A stretch of DNA of 32,899 bases from an uncultured Porphyromonadaceae bacterium (GCA_947177635.1 CAMWVQ010000024.1:1-32899); one strand, 5' to 3'; shown: positions 8,070 to 16,212, counted from the stretch's first letter. Notes: generated from the letters alone by a model not told the origin. Numbers and translations: made by a program.

Positions 8070-8111
8070 CAGGCTATATTGCTATGGCGGAGGCATATCC
8101 CTCCACCCCGG

Positions 8112-8119
8112 CAAAGGTA
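8112..8119 (-). promoter_or_regulatory. -7 box of tcdA
   Basis: TACCTTTG on the minus strand matches the -7 consensus. No TTTG is found at the usual distance, so support is partial. Confidence 0.55.
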
Positions 8120-8165
8120 CGAAAAGTTTTTCACCCCGCCGGGAGGGAAGTCCGGAAAAAATTAG

Positions 8166-8173
8166 TAACTTTG
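8166..8173 (+). promoter_or_regulatory. -7 box of carAB
   Basis: TAACTTTG lies 36 bases before the carA ATG. The -33 position carries no clear TTTG. Confidence 0.6.
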
Positions 8174-8209
8174 CAGACGGTTTTCAACACATTATAGACT
8201 TACCGACTT

Positions 8210-9280
8210 ATGCGCAGTCCACGCAAAGCTTATCTGCTTCTTGAAGACGGCACTCTTTTCGAGGGCAAATCTTTCGGTTATGAATCTCCCGCAGCAGGAG
8301 AAGTGGTGTTCAACACCGCTATGACCGGTTATCCCGAGAGTCTGACCGACCCCTCCTACGAGGGGCAAATCCTCGTCACCACTTATCCGATTCTCGGCAA
8401 TTACGGCGTCCCCCCCGAAAGGGAGAAGGACGCCGTCAGTGAATTTCTTGAAAGCTCAAAAATCCATTGCCGCGGCATCATAGCCCAGGATTACAGCTGG
8501 GAACCGAGCCATTGGCTCTCCACCCGTTCGCTCGACCAATGGCTCCGCGACGAGAAAATCCCCGGAATCTACGGAATCGACACCCGCGCGCTGACCAAAC
8601 ACCTGCGCGAGAAAGGCTCTATGCTCGGGAAGATTTACTTCGACAACCCCGACGAGATTGAGTTCTCTGACCCCAACGTGGAGAATCTCATCGCCAAGGT
8701 GAGCTGCCCCGACGTGGAGATACACGGCCAGGGAGAGAAGACAGTGGTGCTGGTCGACTGCGGCACAAAATACAACATCATCCGTTGCCTGACAAGGCGC
8801 GGGGTGAAAGTCGTGCGTGTCCCCTGGAACTACGATTTCTCCACCATCCCCTACGACGGCCTGTTCATTTCCAACGGCCCCGGCAATCCCGACTTCGCCG
8901 GCGAGACCGTCGAGAACATCCGCAAGGCGATGGAGACCGGGAAGCCCATCTGCGGAATATGCATGGGTAACCAGCTCCTGGCAAAAGCCGCCGGCGCCAA
9001 GACCTACAAGCTCAAATACGGCCACCGCAGCCACAACCAGCCGGTGCGTCTCGAAGGCACCAACACCTGCTACGTGACATCGCAGAACCACGGCTACGCC
9101 GTAGACCAGTCGACCCTCCCCGCCGACTGGGAACCGATGTTCACCAACATGAACGACGGCACCAACGAGGGCATCCGCCACAAGGAGAAGCCTTACTTCT
9201 CGGCGCAGTTCCATCCGGAAGCATCCTCCGGCCCGCGCGACACCGAGTTCATTTTCGACAAGTTCATCGAAATGCTCTGA
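8210..9280 (+). CDS. carA: Carbamoyl-phosphate synthase small subunit (glutaminase)
   Basis: CarA hydrolyses glutamine and passes ammonia to CarB for carbamoyl phosphate, the precursor of pyrimidines and arginine. The 356-residue protein has the N-terminal CPSase domain (1-150, with SLTDPSYEGQI) and a class I glutamine amidotransferase domain (about 178-356). The triad is Cys251 in GICMGNQ, His335 and Glu337 in FHPE. The usual His of GICLGHQ is Asn254 here; it is not one of the triad residues. The stretches TSQNHGYAV, LPADWEPMFTN and NDGTNEGI resemble the small-subunit part of eukaryotic CAD as I remember it. carB starts 38 bases downstream, so the two form an operon. Confidence 0.96.
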   Translation: MRSPRKAYLLLEDGTLFEGKSFGYESPAAGEVVFNTAMTGYPESLTDPSYEGQILVTTYPILGNYGVPPEREKDAVSEFLESSKIHCRGIIAQDYSWEPSHWLSTRSLDQWLRDEKIPGIYGIDTRALTKHLREKGSMLGKIYFDNPDEIEFSDPNVENLIAKVSCPDVEIHGQGEKTVVLVDCGTKYNIIRCLTRRGVKVVRVPWNYDFSTIPYDGLFISNGPGNPDFAGETVENIRKAMETGKPICGICMGNQLLAKAAGAKTYKLKYGHRSHNQPVRLEGTNTCYVTSQNHGYAVDQSTLPADWEPMFTNMNDGTNEGIRHKEKPYFSAQFHPEASSGPRDTEFIFDKFIEML

Positions 9281-9318
9281 GACCAACCATCCCCATCCCC
9301 CACCCTGTTTCAAACCCA

Positions 9319-12300
9319 ATGATGAATTCCCAGCAGTCCAATATAAAGAAAGTGCTCCTCCTCGGTTCCGGCGCCCTCAAGATCGGCGAGGCGGGCGAGT
9401 TCGACTATTCCGGCTCCCAGGCCCTCAAGGCAATGAAGGAGGAGGGCATCTCCACGGTGCTTATAAACCCCAACATCGCCACCGTGCAGACCTCAGAAGG
9501 CTTCGCCGACAAAATCTATTTCCTCCCCGTGACCCCCTACTTCGTGGAGCGCGTCATCGAGAAGGAGCGTCCCGACGGCATCCTGCTCAGCTTCGGCGGC
9601 CAGACCGCCCTCAACTGCGGCGTGGAGCTGTATGACTCAGGAGTGCTGGAGAAATACGGCGTGGAGGTGCTCGGCACCCCCGTCCAGGCCATCAAGGACA
9701 CCGAAGACCGCGAGCTTTTCGTGAAGAAACTCGACGAAATCGACGTCAAGACAATAAAGAGCCAGGCCGTTGAGACCACCGCCGCAGCCCTCGCCGCAGC
9801 CGAGAAACTCGGCTATCCGGTAATCGTGCGCGCCGCCTACGCCCTCGGCGGACTCGGCAGCGGATTCTGCGACAACCCCGAGCAGCTTGTGGCCCTGACC
9901 GAAAAGGCCTTCTCATTCTCCCCCCAGGTGCTCGTCGAGAAATCACTCAAGGGGTGGAAAGAGGTCGAATACGAGGTTGTGCGTGACCGCTTCGACAACT
10001 GCATAACGGTCTGCAACATGGAGAACTTCGACCCGCTGGGTATCCATACCGGTGAGTCGATTGTCGTGGCTCCCTCGCAGACACTCTCCAACGACGACTA
10101 CCATTATCTGCGCCAGCTCGCCATCAAGATTATCCGCCACGTCGGTATCGTCGGTGAGTGCAATGTGCAGTACGCATACGACCCCGATTCGATGGACTAC
10201 CGCGTAATCGAGGTAAACGCCCGCCTGAGCCGTTCATCGGCCCTCGCGTCGAAAGCCACCGGTTATCCCCTGGCGTTCGTGGCCGCCAAGCTCGGCCTTG
10301 GCTACGGCCTCTTCGACCTGAAGAACTCCGTGACCCGCGAGACCTCGGCGTTCTTCGAACCCGCCCTCGACTACATCGTCTGCAAGATTCCCCGCTGGGA
10401 CCTCGGCAAATTCCACGGTGTGCGCCGCGAAATCGGCTCATCGATGAAATCTGTCGGCGAGGTGATGGCTATCGGCCGCACTTTCGAGGAGGTAATCCAG
10501 AAAGGTCTCCGTATGATAGGCCAGGGCATGCACGGTTTTGTCGAGAACCGTGAGCTTAAAATCGAGGATATCGACCAGGCCCTATCCGAACCTACCGACA
10601 AACGTATTTTCGTGGTGGCAAAAGCTTTCCAGCAGGGTTACACCGTGGACCGCATCCACGAGCTCACCAAGATTGACCGCTGGTTCCTCGAAAAGCTCCA
10701 CAACATCATTGTCACCGACAACGAGCTGCGCGAGTTCGACGAAATCAGCAAGCTCCCCGCCGGACTTCTCCGCACTGCCAAGGAGCAGGGCTTCAGCGAC
10801 TTCCAGATTGCCCGCGCGGTCAAGAAGGAAGACCTCGACGTTACCGGCGCCGACAACCAGAAGGTGCGCAAGGTACGCAAGGAACTTGGAATCCTTCCCG
10901 TGGTGAAGCAGATCGACACCCTTGCCGCCGAATATCCCGCCCAGACCAACTACCTCTACCTGACCTACAACGGCTCGACAAACGACGTCAACTATCTTGG
11001 CGACAAACGCTCGGTGGTAGTGCTCGGATCAGGAGCATACCGCATCGGAAGCTCCGTTGAGTTCGACTGGTGTTCGGTCAACGCCCTGATGACTGTCAAG
11101 AAGCAGGGATGGCGCTCGGTGATGATCAACTACAACCCCGAGACCGTCTCCACAGACTACGACATGTGTGACCGCCTCTACTTCGACGAGTTGACATTCG
11201 AGCGCGTGATGGATATCCTCGAACTGGAATCACCCCACGGCGTCATCCTCTCGGTAGGCGGCCAGATTCCCAACAACCTCGCCACACGCCTCGATGACGA
11301 AGGGGTAAACATCCTCGGCACACGCGCATCATCTATCGACAACGCCGAAGACCGCCACAAATTCTCGGCCATGCTCGACCGCATCGGCGTAGACCAGCCC
11401 CGCTGGCGCGAGCTTACAAGCTTCGCCGACATCGACGAGTTCATCAAGGAGGTAGGCTTCCCGGTGCTTGTCCGCCCCAGCTACGTACTCTCCGGAGCCG
11501 CCATGAATGTCTGCTCCAACGAGGAGGAGCTTCACCGCTTCCTGAAACTCGCCGCGAATGTATCCAAGCTCCATCCCGTGGTGGTCTCCGAATTCATCCA
11601 GAACGCCAAGGAAATCGAGATGGACGCCGTGGCCCAGAACGGAGAAATCAAGGCATACGCCATCTCTGAACATATCGAATACGCCGGAGTCCACTCCGGA
11701 GACGCCACCATACAGTTCCCGCCCCAGAAACTCTACGTCGAGACAATGCGCCGCATCAAGAAAATCTCTACCAAGATAGCCAAGGCCCTCGACATCTCAG
11801 GCCCCTTCAACATCCAGTTCCTGGCCAAGAACAACGACATCAAGGTAATCGAGTGTAACCTCCGCGCCTCGCGCAGCTTCCCCTTCGTGTCAAAGGTCAT
11901 CAAGCTCAACTTCATCGACCTGGCCACCAAGGTGATGCTCGGCCTCCCCGTCGAAAAGCCCAACAAGAGCCTCTTCGACCTCGACTATGTGGGCATCAAG
12001 GCGTCACAGTTCAGCTTCTCACGTCTCCAGGGGGCAGACCCCGTGCTTGGTGTGGACATGGCCTCGACCGGCGAAGTAGGCTGTATCGGCGACGACACCT
12101 CGGAAGCCGTCCTCAAGGCAATGCTCTCCGTAGGCTACAAAGTACCCCGCAAGACAGTGCTTCTCTCCACCGGCACTCCACGCCAGAAGGCCGACATGCT
12201 CGACGCCGCACACCGCCTCCACAACCACGGCTTCACAATCTACGCCACCGAAGGCACCTGCCGCTTCCTCAACGAAAACGGCATACCGGCCATCCGCGCA

Positions 12301-12555
12301 TACTGGCCCACCCAGCCTGAAAGCCAGCCGCAGGTTCTCCAGCTGCTCCACGATAAGAAAATCGACCTCGTGGTCAACCTCCCCAAGAACCTCTCCTCGG
12401 CAGAACTCTCCAACGGCTACAAAGTGCGCCGTGCGGCCATCGACCTCAACATCCCCCTGCTGACCAACGCCCGCCTGGCCTCGGCCTTCATTGATGCCTT
12501 CACAACCCTCTCCCCTGACGACATCCAGATCAAGTCCTGGGACGAATACAAATAA
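9319..12555 (+). CDS. carB: Carbamoyl-phosphate synthase large subunit
   Basis: CarB makes carbamoyl phosphate from bicarbonate, ammonia and two ATP. The 1078-residue protein is full length and built from two homologous synthetase halves. Each starts with a biotin-carboxylase-like motif (LLLGSGALKIGEAGEFDYSG near residue 13; VVLGSGAYRIGSSVEFDW near 570), followed by ATP-grasp domains near 130-330 and 680-870. ATP-grasp residues appear in VIEVNARLSRSSALASKATG and in VIECNLRASRSFPFVSKV. The C-terminal 140 residues form the MGS-like allosteric domain (VLLSTGTPRQKADMLDAA onward), where UMP or ornithine usually acts. The N-terminal signature GEAGEFDYSGSQA resembles eukaryotic CAD/CPS1 rather than E. 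coli CarB. A terminator follows 50 bases after the stop. Confidence 0.97.
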   Translation: MMNSQQSNIKKVLLLGSGALKIGEAGEFDYSGSQALKAMKEEGISTVLINPNIATVQTSEGFADKIYFLPVTPYFVERVIEKERPDGILLSFGGQTALNCGVELYDSGVLEKYGVEVLGTPVQAIKDTEDRELFVKKLDEIDVKTIKSQAVETTAAALAAAEKLGYPVIVRAAYALGGLGSGFCDNPEQLVALTEKAFSFSPQVLVEKSLKGWKEVEYEVVRDRFDNCITVCNMENFDPLGIHTGESIVVAPSQTLSNDDYHYLRQLAIKIIRHVGIVGECNVQYAYDPDSMDYRVIEVNARLSRSSALASKATGYPLAFVAAKLGLGYGLFDLKNSVTRETSAFFEPALDYIVCKIPRWDLGKFHGVRREIGSSMKSVGEVMAIGRTFEEVIQKGLRMIGQGMHGFVENRELKIEDIDQALSEPTDKRIFVVAKAFQQGYTVDRIHELTKIDRWFLEKLHNIIVTDNELREFDEISKLPAGLLRTAKEQGFSDFQIARAVKKEDLDVTGADNQKVRKVRKELGILPVVKQIDTLAAEYPAQTNYLYLTYNGSTNDVNYLGDKRSVVVLGSGAYRIGSSVEFDWCSVNALMTVKKQGWRSVMINYNPETVSTDYDMCDRLYFDELTFERVMDILELESPHGVILSVGGQIPNNLATRLDDEGVNILGTRASSIDNAEDRHKFSAMLDRIGVDQPRWRELTSFADIDEFIKEVGFPVLVRPSYVLSGAAMNVCSNEEELHRFLKLAANVSKLHPVVVSEFIQNAKEIEMDAVAQNGEIKAYAISEHIEYAGVHSGDATIQFPPQKLYVETMRRIKKISTKIAKALDISGPFNIQFLAKNNDIKVIECNLRASRSFPFVSKVIKLNFIDLATKVMLGLPVEKPNKSLFDLDYVGIKASQFSFSRLQGADPVLGVDMASTGEVGCIGDDTSEAVLKAMLSVGYKVPRKTVLLSTGTPRQKADMLDAAHRLHNHGFTIYATEGTCRFLNENGIPAIRAYWPTQPESQPQVLQLLHDKKIDLVVNLPKNLSSAELSNGYKVRRAAIDLNIPLLTNARLASAFIDAFTTLSPDDIQIKSWDEYK

Positions 12556-12605
12556 CCCTCTTCAAGATGCGCCCCCAAAGATGAGCGTATCCCGCAATCC
12601 ATAGC

Positions 12606-12645
12606 AACCGGCCTCATCCAAACATGGATGAGGCCGGTTTTACAT
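12606..12645 (+). terminator. Intrinsic terminator of carAB
   Basis: A perfect 15-base-pair stem (12606-12620 with 12625-12639) with the tetraloop AACA runs into GGTTTTAC. The T-run is short but the stem is very stable. Confidence 0.85.
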
Positions 12646-12706
12646 ATCAGCCGAATGGCGATTTCACCCTATTGTGAAACCAGTTGCTATTCTTGCCGTT
12701 TTTTGT

Positions 12707-13519
12707 TTACCACACAAAGAGCATATCTTCAGTATAATCTGAATCAGAATACTTTCTTGTCACCTTGGTCGGAAGTCCCTTGTCATTAATGCTCCAGGTA
12801 TAAATTTCAATATCCAATTCTCCTTCAGCATATACCTCTTGTTTCTCAGGCAACGATGCCGTAGCTTTACCCAGTATTCCTGCGTAATAGGCATATTGCA
12901 TTTCCTCTCCCCATTCAAATCCATACATATCCCATATCATTACTCCACCATTATTTTTTATTAGAGTAGTGCCATAAGATATTTTCAATGAGAACTCATC
13001 CTCAATAGGAAAGAGAGTAGCGCTGACAATATTACCGTTTTCATAAGAATATTCAACTGTGGCATTTGTCTCATCGTTTTTGACTTTTATTTTCTTCAGT
13101 TGCTCGGCAGTATTGTACTCAAACCAATACTCTTCAACATCCTCCTGGTCATAAACAATCTTCCAGTAGCTCGAATACCCCAGCCCATTCAGAGTAACAT
13201 ACACTACAAAGTCATCGTCATCACCATCTTTAACATTCATGATGACATCGGCCTCTGTAGCTCGGCTCATGCAAGGGTACTCAAACGTAATCTTTACAGA
13301 GCCATCAGTCAGCGCAGACACAAGACCGTCACTATTCACAGAGATGTTCATTCCACCAACTTTCTGCGGGATACCATTGGCGAACACTGTAGCAGGATTC
13401 ACAGTTCCATTACCCACCTCGATGTTGGGTTTGGGTTCGTCTTCACTGCTGCATGACGTGAGATTCATGCAACAGGTAATGCCGATTGTCAGCACTACCA
13501 AAAACTTTAAGAATTTCAT
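12707..13519 (-). CDS. Predicted lipoprotein, possibly DUF4595-like
   Basis: The 270-residue protein has a signal sequence ending in the lipobox LTSC (Cys23) and a charged linker SSEDEPKP, as in surface-exposed Bacteroidetes lipoproteins. The remainder is beta-rich, with repeating patterns of the type [FY]-x-Y-x(4,5)-[LG]-x-K-[IV] (for example FEYNTAEQLKKIKV and SINDKGLPTKVTRKY). These resemble the DUF4595/YD-repeat style of Bacteroidetes lipoproteins; that assignment is tentative. The gene is AT-rich: a hand count of 12961-13020 gives about 35% GC against about 65% in a carB segment, which suggests later acquisition or weak codon selection. It is convergent with carB and has no co-directional partner. 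Function is unknown. Confidence 0.85.
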   Translation of the reverse strand: MKFLKFLVVLTIGITCCMNLTSCSSEDEPKPNIEVGNGTVNPATVFANGIPQKVGGMNISVNSDGLVSALTDGSVKITFEYPCMSRATEADVIMNVKDGDDDDFVVYVTLNGLGYSSYWKIVYDQEDVEEYWFEYNTAEQLKKIKVKNDETNATVEYSYENGNIVSATLFPIEDEFSLKISYGTTLIKNNGGVMIWDMYGFEWGEEMQYAYYAGILGKATASLPEKQEVYAEGELDIEIYTWSINDKGLPTKVTRKYSDSDYTEDMLFVW

Positions 13520-13806
13520 GCCTTTAACATGTTTTCGGCGTCCACCAGTCTCAAAAGGACATTCATAAATAAAAAAAGAGGCGCAAGACTGTTATCAAAT
13601 TCTGTCAATGGGTTCTGGACTACCTCTGCACTGAAAATGAAAACAACTCACGCCCATGGCCGTATATTGACACATCAGTGTATATATGCAGACCAAGGGG
13701 AGCAGTCTATCATTATTCCTAAGTGCAGTTGAATTGTCCAGATTCATTGACAAGGAATAAGCTAAACGCTTCCTATCACTATGTACATCCTTCTCCAAGG
13801 ACACTG

Positions 13807-13814
13807 CAAAGATA
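13807..13814 (-). promoter_or_regulatory. Candidate -7 box for the lipoprotein leader
   Basis: TATCTTTG on the minus strand fits the -7 consensus. No good -33 element is seen. If used, it produces a leader of about 280 bases before 13519. Confidence 0.4.
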
Positions 13815-13975
13815 ATAATATTTTCTGATAAACCACTATTTGTGAGCTGTTTTCTCAATATTCCAAATTGATTAACTTATGGCTTATGGCCTTCTTTTGA
13901 TACCGTATTCGTTTATACGTTGATATTACGTATAAACCGAACCGCCCCACATAAGAGAATTGGGCAAAAAAATTG

Positions 13976-13983
13976 TATCTTTG
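13976..13983 (+). promoter_or_regulatory. -7 box of the nucleotidyltransferase-fold gene
   Basis: TATCTTTG lies 34 bases before the ATG at 14018. A TTGG at 13960-13963 is too close to be a standard -33 element. Confidence 0.6.
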
Positions 13984-14017
13984 CGGATTTGTTTAATCTC
14001 AAATCGTTTAGCGACGT

Positions 14018-14692
14018 ATGAATAATGATTCTGAAATGGCTGTCGGCTCCCCGGAAGCCCTGAAATGCCAGGATGCGGTCAAGCTGTCTGAGGAATTCCA
14101 GGCGAAGGCCGGGAAAGTGCTGGAGGAATCCGGAATTGGTGAAGTATGGAAGGAAGCCGGATGCAGGGTCGAGATTGTCGGTTCCATGAGGATGAGACTG
14201 ATGGCATCCCACCGTGATATTGACCTGCATGTGTATTCCCCCCAGGTTACCGAGGAGAGCAGTTTCGCCATAGCCGCGAGAATCGCGAAAAATCCCCGTG
14301 TGAAAGAAATCAAATGTATCAACGGCCTTGCGACAGATGAACGCTGCGTAGCCTGGCATATCACATACGAGGCTAAGGATGGACTTCCATGGCAGTTCGA
14401 TATAATCCATATCATAGAGGGAAGCCGCTATGACGGATACTTCGAGCTTATGGCAGACCGGATTGTAAGCAACGCCACGCCGCAGCAGCGGGAAACCATA
14501 CTGCGGCTCAAGTTCGAATCAGAAGCGAACCACGCCAACGACTGCGCCGCCGCCTCTGAGCCAATCCACGGGGTGGAAATCTACGAGGCTGTGATTGACA
14601 GCAATGTTGAGACCGTTGACGAACTACGCCGGTGGGTGGCCTCGCGCCGGCAGAAGCCCTTCTACTACTGGATGCCCCAATCAGATGATTGA
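14018..14692 (+). CDS. Nucleotidyltransferase-fold protein of unknown substrate
   Basis: The 224-residue cytoplasmic protein shows the polymerase-beta-like nucleotidyltransferase signature. IVGSMRMRLMASHRDIDLHV holds Gly55-Ser56 and the metal-binding pair Asp67/Asp69, and WQFDIIHI supplies a third acidic residue at Asp128. All catalytic elements therefore seem intact. The rest is helical, including an MADRIVSNATPQQRETILRLK segment. The family could include adenylyl- or uridylyltransferases acting on small molecules, RNA or protein; I cannot say which. It has its own -7 box. The gene overlaps the 3' end of the convergent LuxR-type gene by 12 bases. No antitoxin-like partner is next to it, so a toxin role is not supported. 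Confidence 0.85.
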   Translation: MNNDSEMAVGSPEALKCQDAVKLSEEFQAKAGKVLEESGIGEVWKEAGCRVEIVGSMRMRLMASHRDIDLHVYSPQVTEESSFAIAARIAKNPRVKEIKCINGLATDERCVAWHITYEAKDGLPWQFDIIHIIEGSRYDGYFELMADRIVSNATPQQRETILRLKFESEANHANDCAAASEPIHGVEIYEAVIDSNVETVDELRRWVASRRQKPFYYWMPQSDD

Positions 14693-15421
14693 AAGGCTGC
14701 TCGCGAGCCGACAGGCCTCCACGGAGTTCCTGACCTGCAATCGGGAGAGTATCGACTGGCGATGACGGCTGACCGTATGCGGGCTGATGTTAAGGGCCGA
14801 TGCAATCTCCCGGCTGGTTTTACCATCTTTGATGAGCGACAACACCTGCTTTTCCCTACGGCTTAGCATTTCCCCGTCAACGGCCGGCGTAAGCTCCTCG
14901 ACAGTACCCTCAGTAGAATCCACCGCGACACTCCTCCAAGGGAAGTCAAATGCCAGCGGGCCGTAAAGACACAACGCATAACGAATCGAGTCACTGCCCG
15001 GATTATGGAGATAGTATAACCGGTGAAGCACATCGATGCGCGCCCCGTCGCCGCAGATGAATCTCAACCGGGAAGCAAGATAATAACGTCCGCGTCTCAC
15101 ACGAGACAGACCTCGGAGAAAGTGAAGGAAACGCAACTCGGCCAGAAACTTCTCATTCCTCTCTTCAGGCTCCATACGCGACAGAATTTCCCTCTCCCAG
15201 ATTGAATTCTCATCGCTGTTGCTGTCAAGGCCAAGACGCTTGGCAAACGCTCCGGCAAATATCCGGCACGACGGACGCGACAAGTCACTGACCACGGCCA
15301 CGACATTCTCTACCTCTGCCATACATCTGGCATAAAGATACGGGTCGCCCATCTGCCGGGTAACCTCATCCGAAGCCTGCTGCCTGAGAATACGGTCGAG
15401 TTTTCGGAAAGTGGAGTCCAT
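14681..15421 (-). CDS. LuxR-type helix-turn-helix regulator
   Basis: The 246-residue protein ends in a clear LuxR/GerE DNA-binding domain (about 183-240) with LSRREKQVLSLIKDGKTSRE, then IASALNISPHTVSRHRQSI and LSRLQVRNSVEA. The first 170 residues form a domain I do not recognise; it may bind a ligand or protein, PAS-like in size but without a clear motif. No receiver-domain aspartate pattern is visible, so it is probably not a classical response regulator. It is divergent from the secreted DUF1349-like gene, with a palindrome containing -7 boxes in both directions between them, and may control that gene or itself. The stop overlaps the neighbouring convergent gene. Confidence 0.88.
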   Translation of the reverse strand: MDSTFRKLDRILRQQASDEVTRQMGDPYLYARCMAEVENVVAVVSDLSRPSCRIFAGAFAKRLGLDSNSDENSIWEREILSRMEPEERNEKFLAELRFLHFLRGLSRVRRGRYYLASRLRFICGDGARIDVLHRLYYLHNPGSDSIRYALCLYGPLAFDFPWRSVAVDSTEGTVEELTPAVDGEMLSRREKQVLSLIKDGKTSREIASALNISPHTVSRHRQSILSRLQVRNSVEACRLASSLSII

Positions 15422-15451
15422 AATAATGGTTGGAAATGGTTATTTATAGTC

Positions 15452-15492
15452 ATTGCGCATCAACGTCGATGCCGTTAACTTTGCAAAGTTAA
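15452..15492. promoter_or_regulatory. Divergent promoter/operator: palindrome with a -7 box on each strand
   Basis: The 18-base perfect palindrome at 15475-15492 (TTAACTTTGCAAAGTTAA) contains TAACTTTG on the plus strand (15476-15483) and on the minus strand (15484-15491). The plus copy has ATTG at 15452-15455, 20 bases upstream, as a near -33 element, and sets the start of the secreted protein at 15516. The minus copy would serve the LuxR-type gene with a leader of about 55 bases, but has no clear -33. Confidence 0.7.
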
Positions 15493-15515
15493 TAAATCCG
15501 ACAATCAATTCTCAT

Positions 15516-16166
15516 ATGAAACCTACCTTAATTACCGCATTGGCGCTCTTCGGATGCCTTACTGCACCCTCACAGACCCTTGAAAAGATGAACTGGTTCA
15601 ATGAACCGACGAATTGGGAAATATCCGGAGACACACTGACTATGGATGTGACCCCGAAAAGCGATTACTGGCGTGTTTCCCATTACGGTTTCACCGTCGA
15701 TGACGCACCTTTCTACTATTCTGAAAACGGAGGGGAATTCGAAGCCAAAGCAAGAATCTCGGCTGACTACAAAGCTCGATTCGACCAGGCCGGGCTGATG
15801 GTCAGAGCCGACCACGAGAACTATATCAAGGCCGGCATCGAATTTGTGGACGGCAAGTACAATCTAAGCGTAGTCGTAACCCACCACACTTCTGACTGGA
15901 GCGTGATACCGCTCGACCATACGGTTGACGCGATATGGATAAAAGCCGTACGCCGTCTCGACGCTGTCGAGATTTTCTATTCGTTCGACGACAAGGAATA
16001 TGTGATGATGCGCAACGCCTGGATGGAAGCCAACCGTCCTGTGAAAATCGGCCTGTTTGGCGCGTCTCCCGACGGGGATGGGTTCAAAGCCTGTTTCACC
16101 GGTTTCAAGGTAACGCATCTGCCTGACAAGACCCGCACACTCTGGCTTGAACGCAATCCGCAGTAA
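15516..16166 (+). CDS. Secreted DUF1349-like (concanavalin-like fold) protein
   Basis: The 216-residue protein begins with a signal peptide (MKPTLITALALFGCLTAPSQ). The mature part resembles the DUF1349/YesU family: LEKMNWFNEPTNWEISGDTL at the start, then DYWRVSHYGF, FEAKARISADYKARFDQAGL, a DHENYIKAGIEF block, and a C-terminal DGDGFKACFTGFKV. This family has a concanavalin-A-like beta-sandwich and is thought to bind or act on carbohydrates; the activity is not established. Export is notable because many relatives seem to lack a signal peptide. An in-frame ATG at 15453 lies upstream of the -7 box and is rejected as the start. It is divergent from the LuxR-type regulator and convergent with the outer-membrane protein gene. 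Confidence 0.87.
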   Translation: MKPTLITALALFGCLTAPSQTLEKMNWFNEPTNWEISGDTLTMDVTPKSDYWRVSHYGFTVDDAPFYYSENGGEFEAKARISADYKARFDQAGLMVRADHENYIKAGIEFVDGKYNLSVVVTHHTSDWSVIPLDHTVDAIWIKAVRRLDAVEIFYSFDDKEYVMMRNAWMEANRPVKIGLFGASPDGDGFKACFTGFKVTHLPDKTRTLWLERNPQ

Positions 16167-16185
16167 GCCGCATTCAGCAAGTCGA

Positions 16186-16212
16186 CCCGGCGATGGATTT
16201 TCCAACGCCGGG
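16186..16212. terminator. Possible hairpin between convergent genes
   Basis: CCCGGCG (16186-16192) pairs with CGCCGGG (16206-16212) around a 13-base loop between two convergent genes. No T-run follows on either strand, so support is weak. Confidence 0.35.

Larger units (their letters stand above)
13520..14017. other. AT-rich intergenic stretch with two -7 boxes and hairpins
   Basis: No convincing protein gene lies here; the 87-codon minus-strand frame at 13595-13858 has no recognisable features. A minus-strand -7 box (13807-13814) would give the lipoprotein a leader of about 280 bases. Within that leader are an inverted repeat (13713-13720 with 13753-13760), an inner hairpin GAAT/ATTC, and a bulged hairpin (13663-13673 with 13678-13686). 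On the plus side a perfect 10-base inverted repeat (13911-13920 with 13928-13937) precedes the promoter of the next gene. Confidence 0.6.

Noticed and set aside
8456-9319. 287-codon frame antisense to carA
   Set aside because: carA is certain from its catalytic triad. The antisense frame is a composition effect.
12663-12690. Hairpin TTTCAC/GTGAAA after the lipoprotein gene as a terminator
   Set aside because: The stem is short and no T-run follows on the minus strand.
13595-13858. 87-codon minus-strand frame in the AT-rich gap
   Set aside because: It has no recognisable signal sequence or domain, and the -7 box at 13807-13814 lies inside it.
14018-15421. Nucleotidyltransferase and LuxR-type genes as a toxin-antitoxin pair
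   Set aside because: They are convergent with overlapping ends, not a co-transcribed pair, and the regulator is larger than usual antitoxins.
15453-15515. Upstream start of the DUF1349-like gene at 15453
   Set aside because: It precedes the -7 box, and the signal peptide begins only at 15516.
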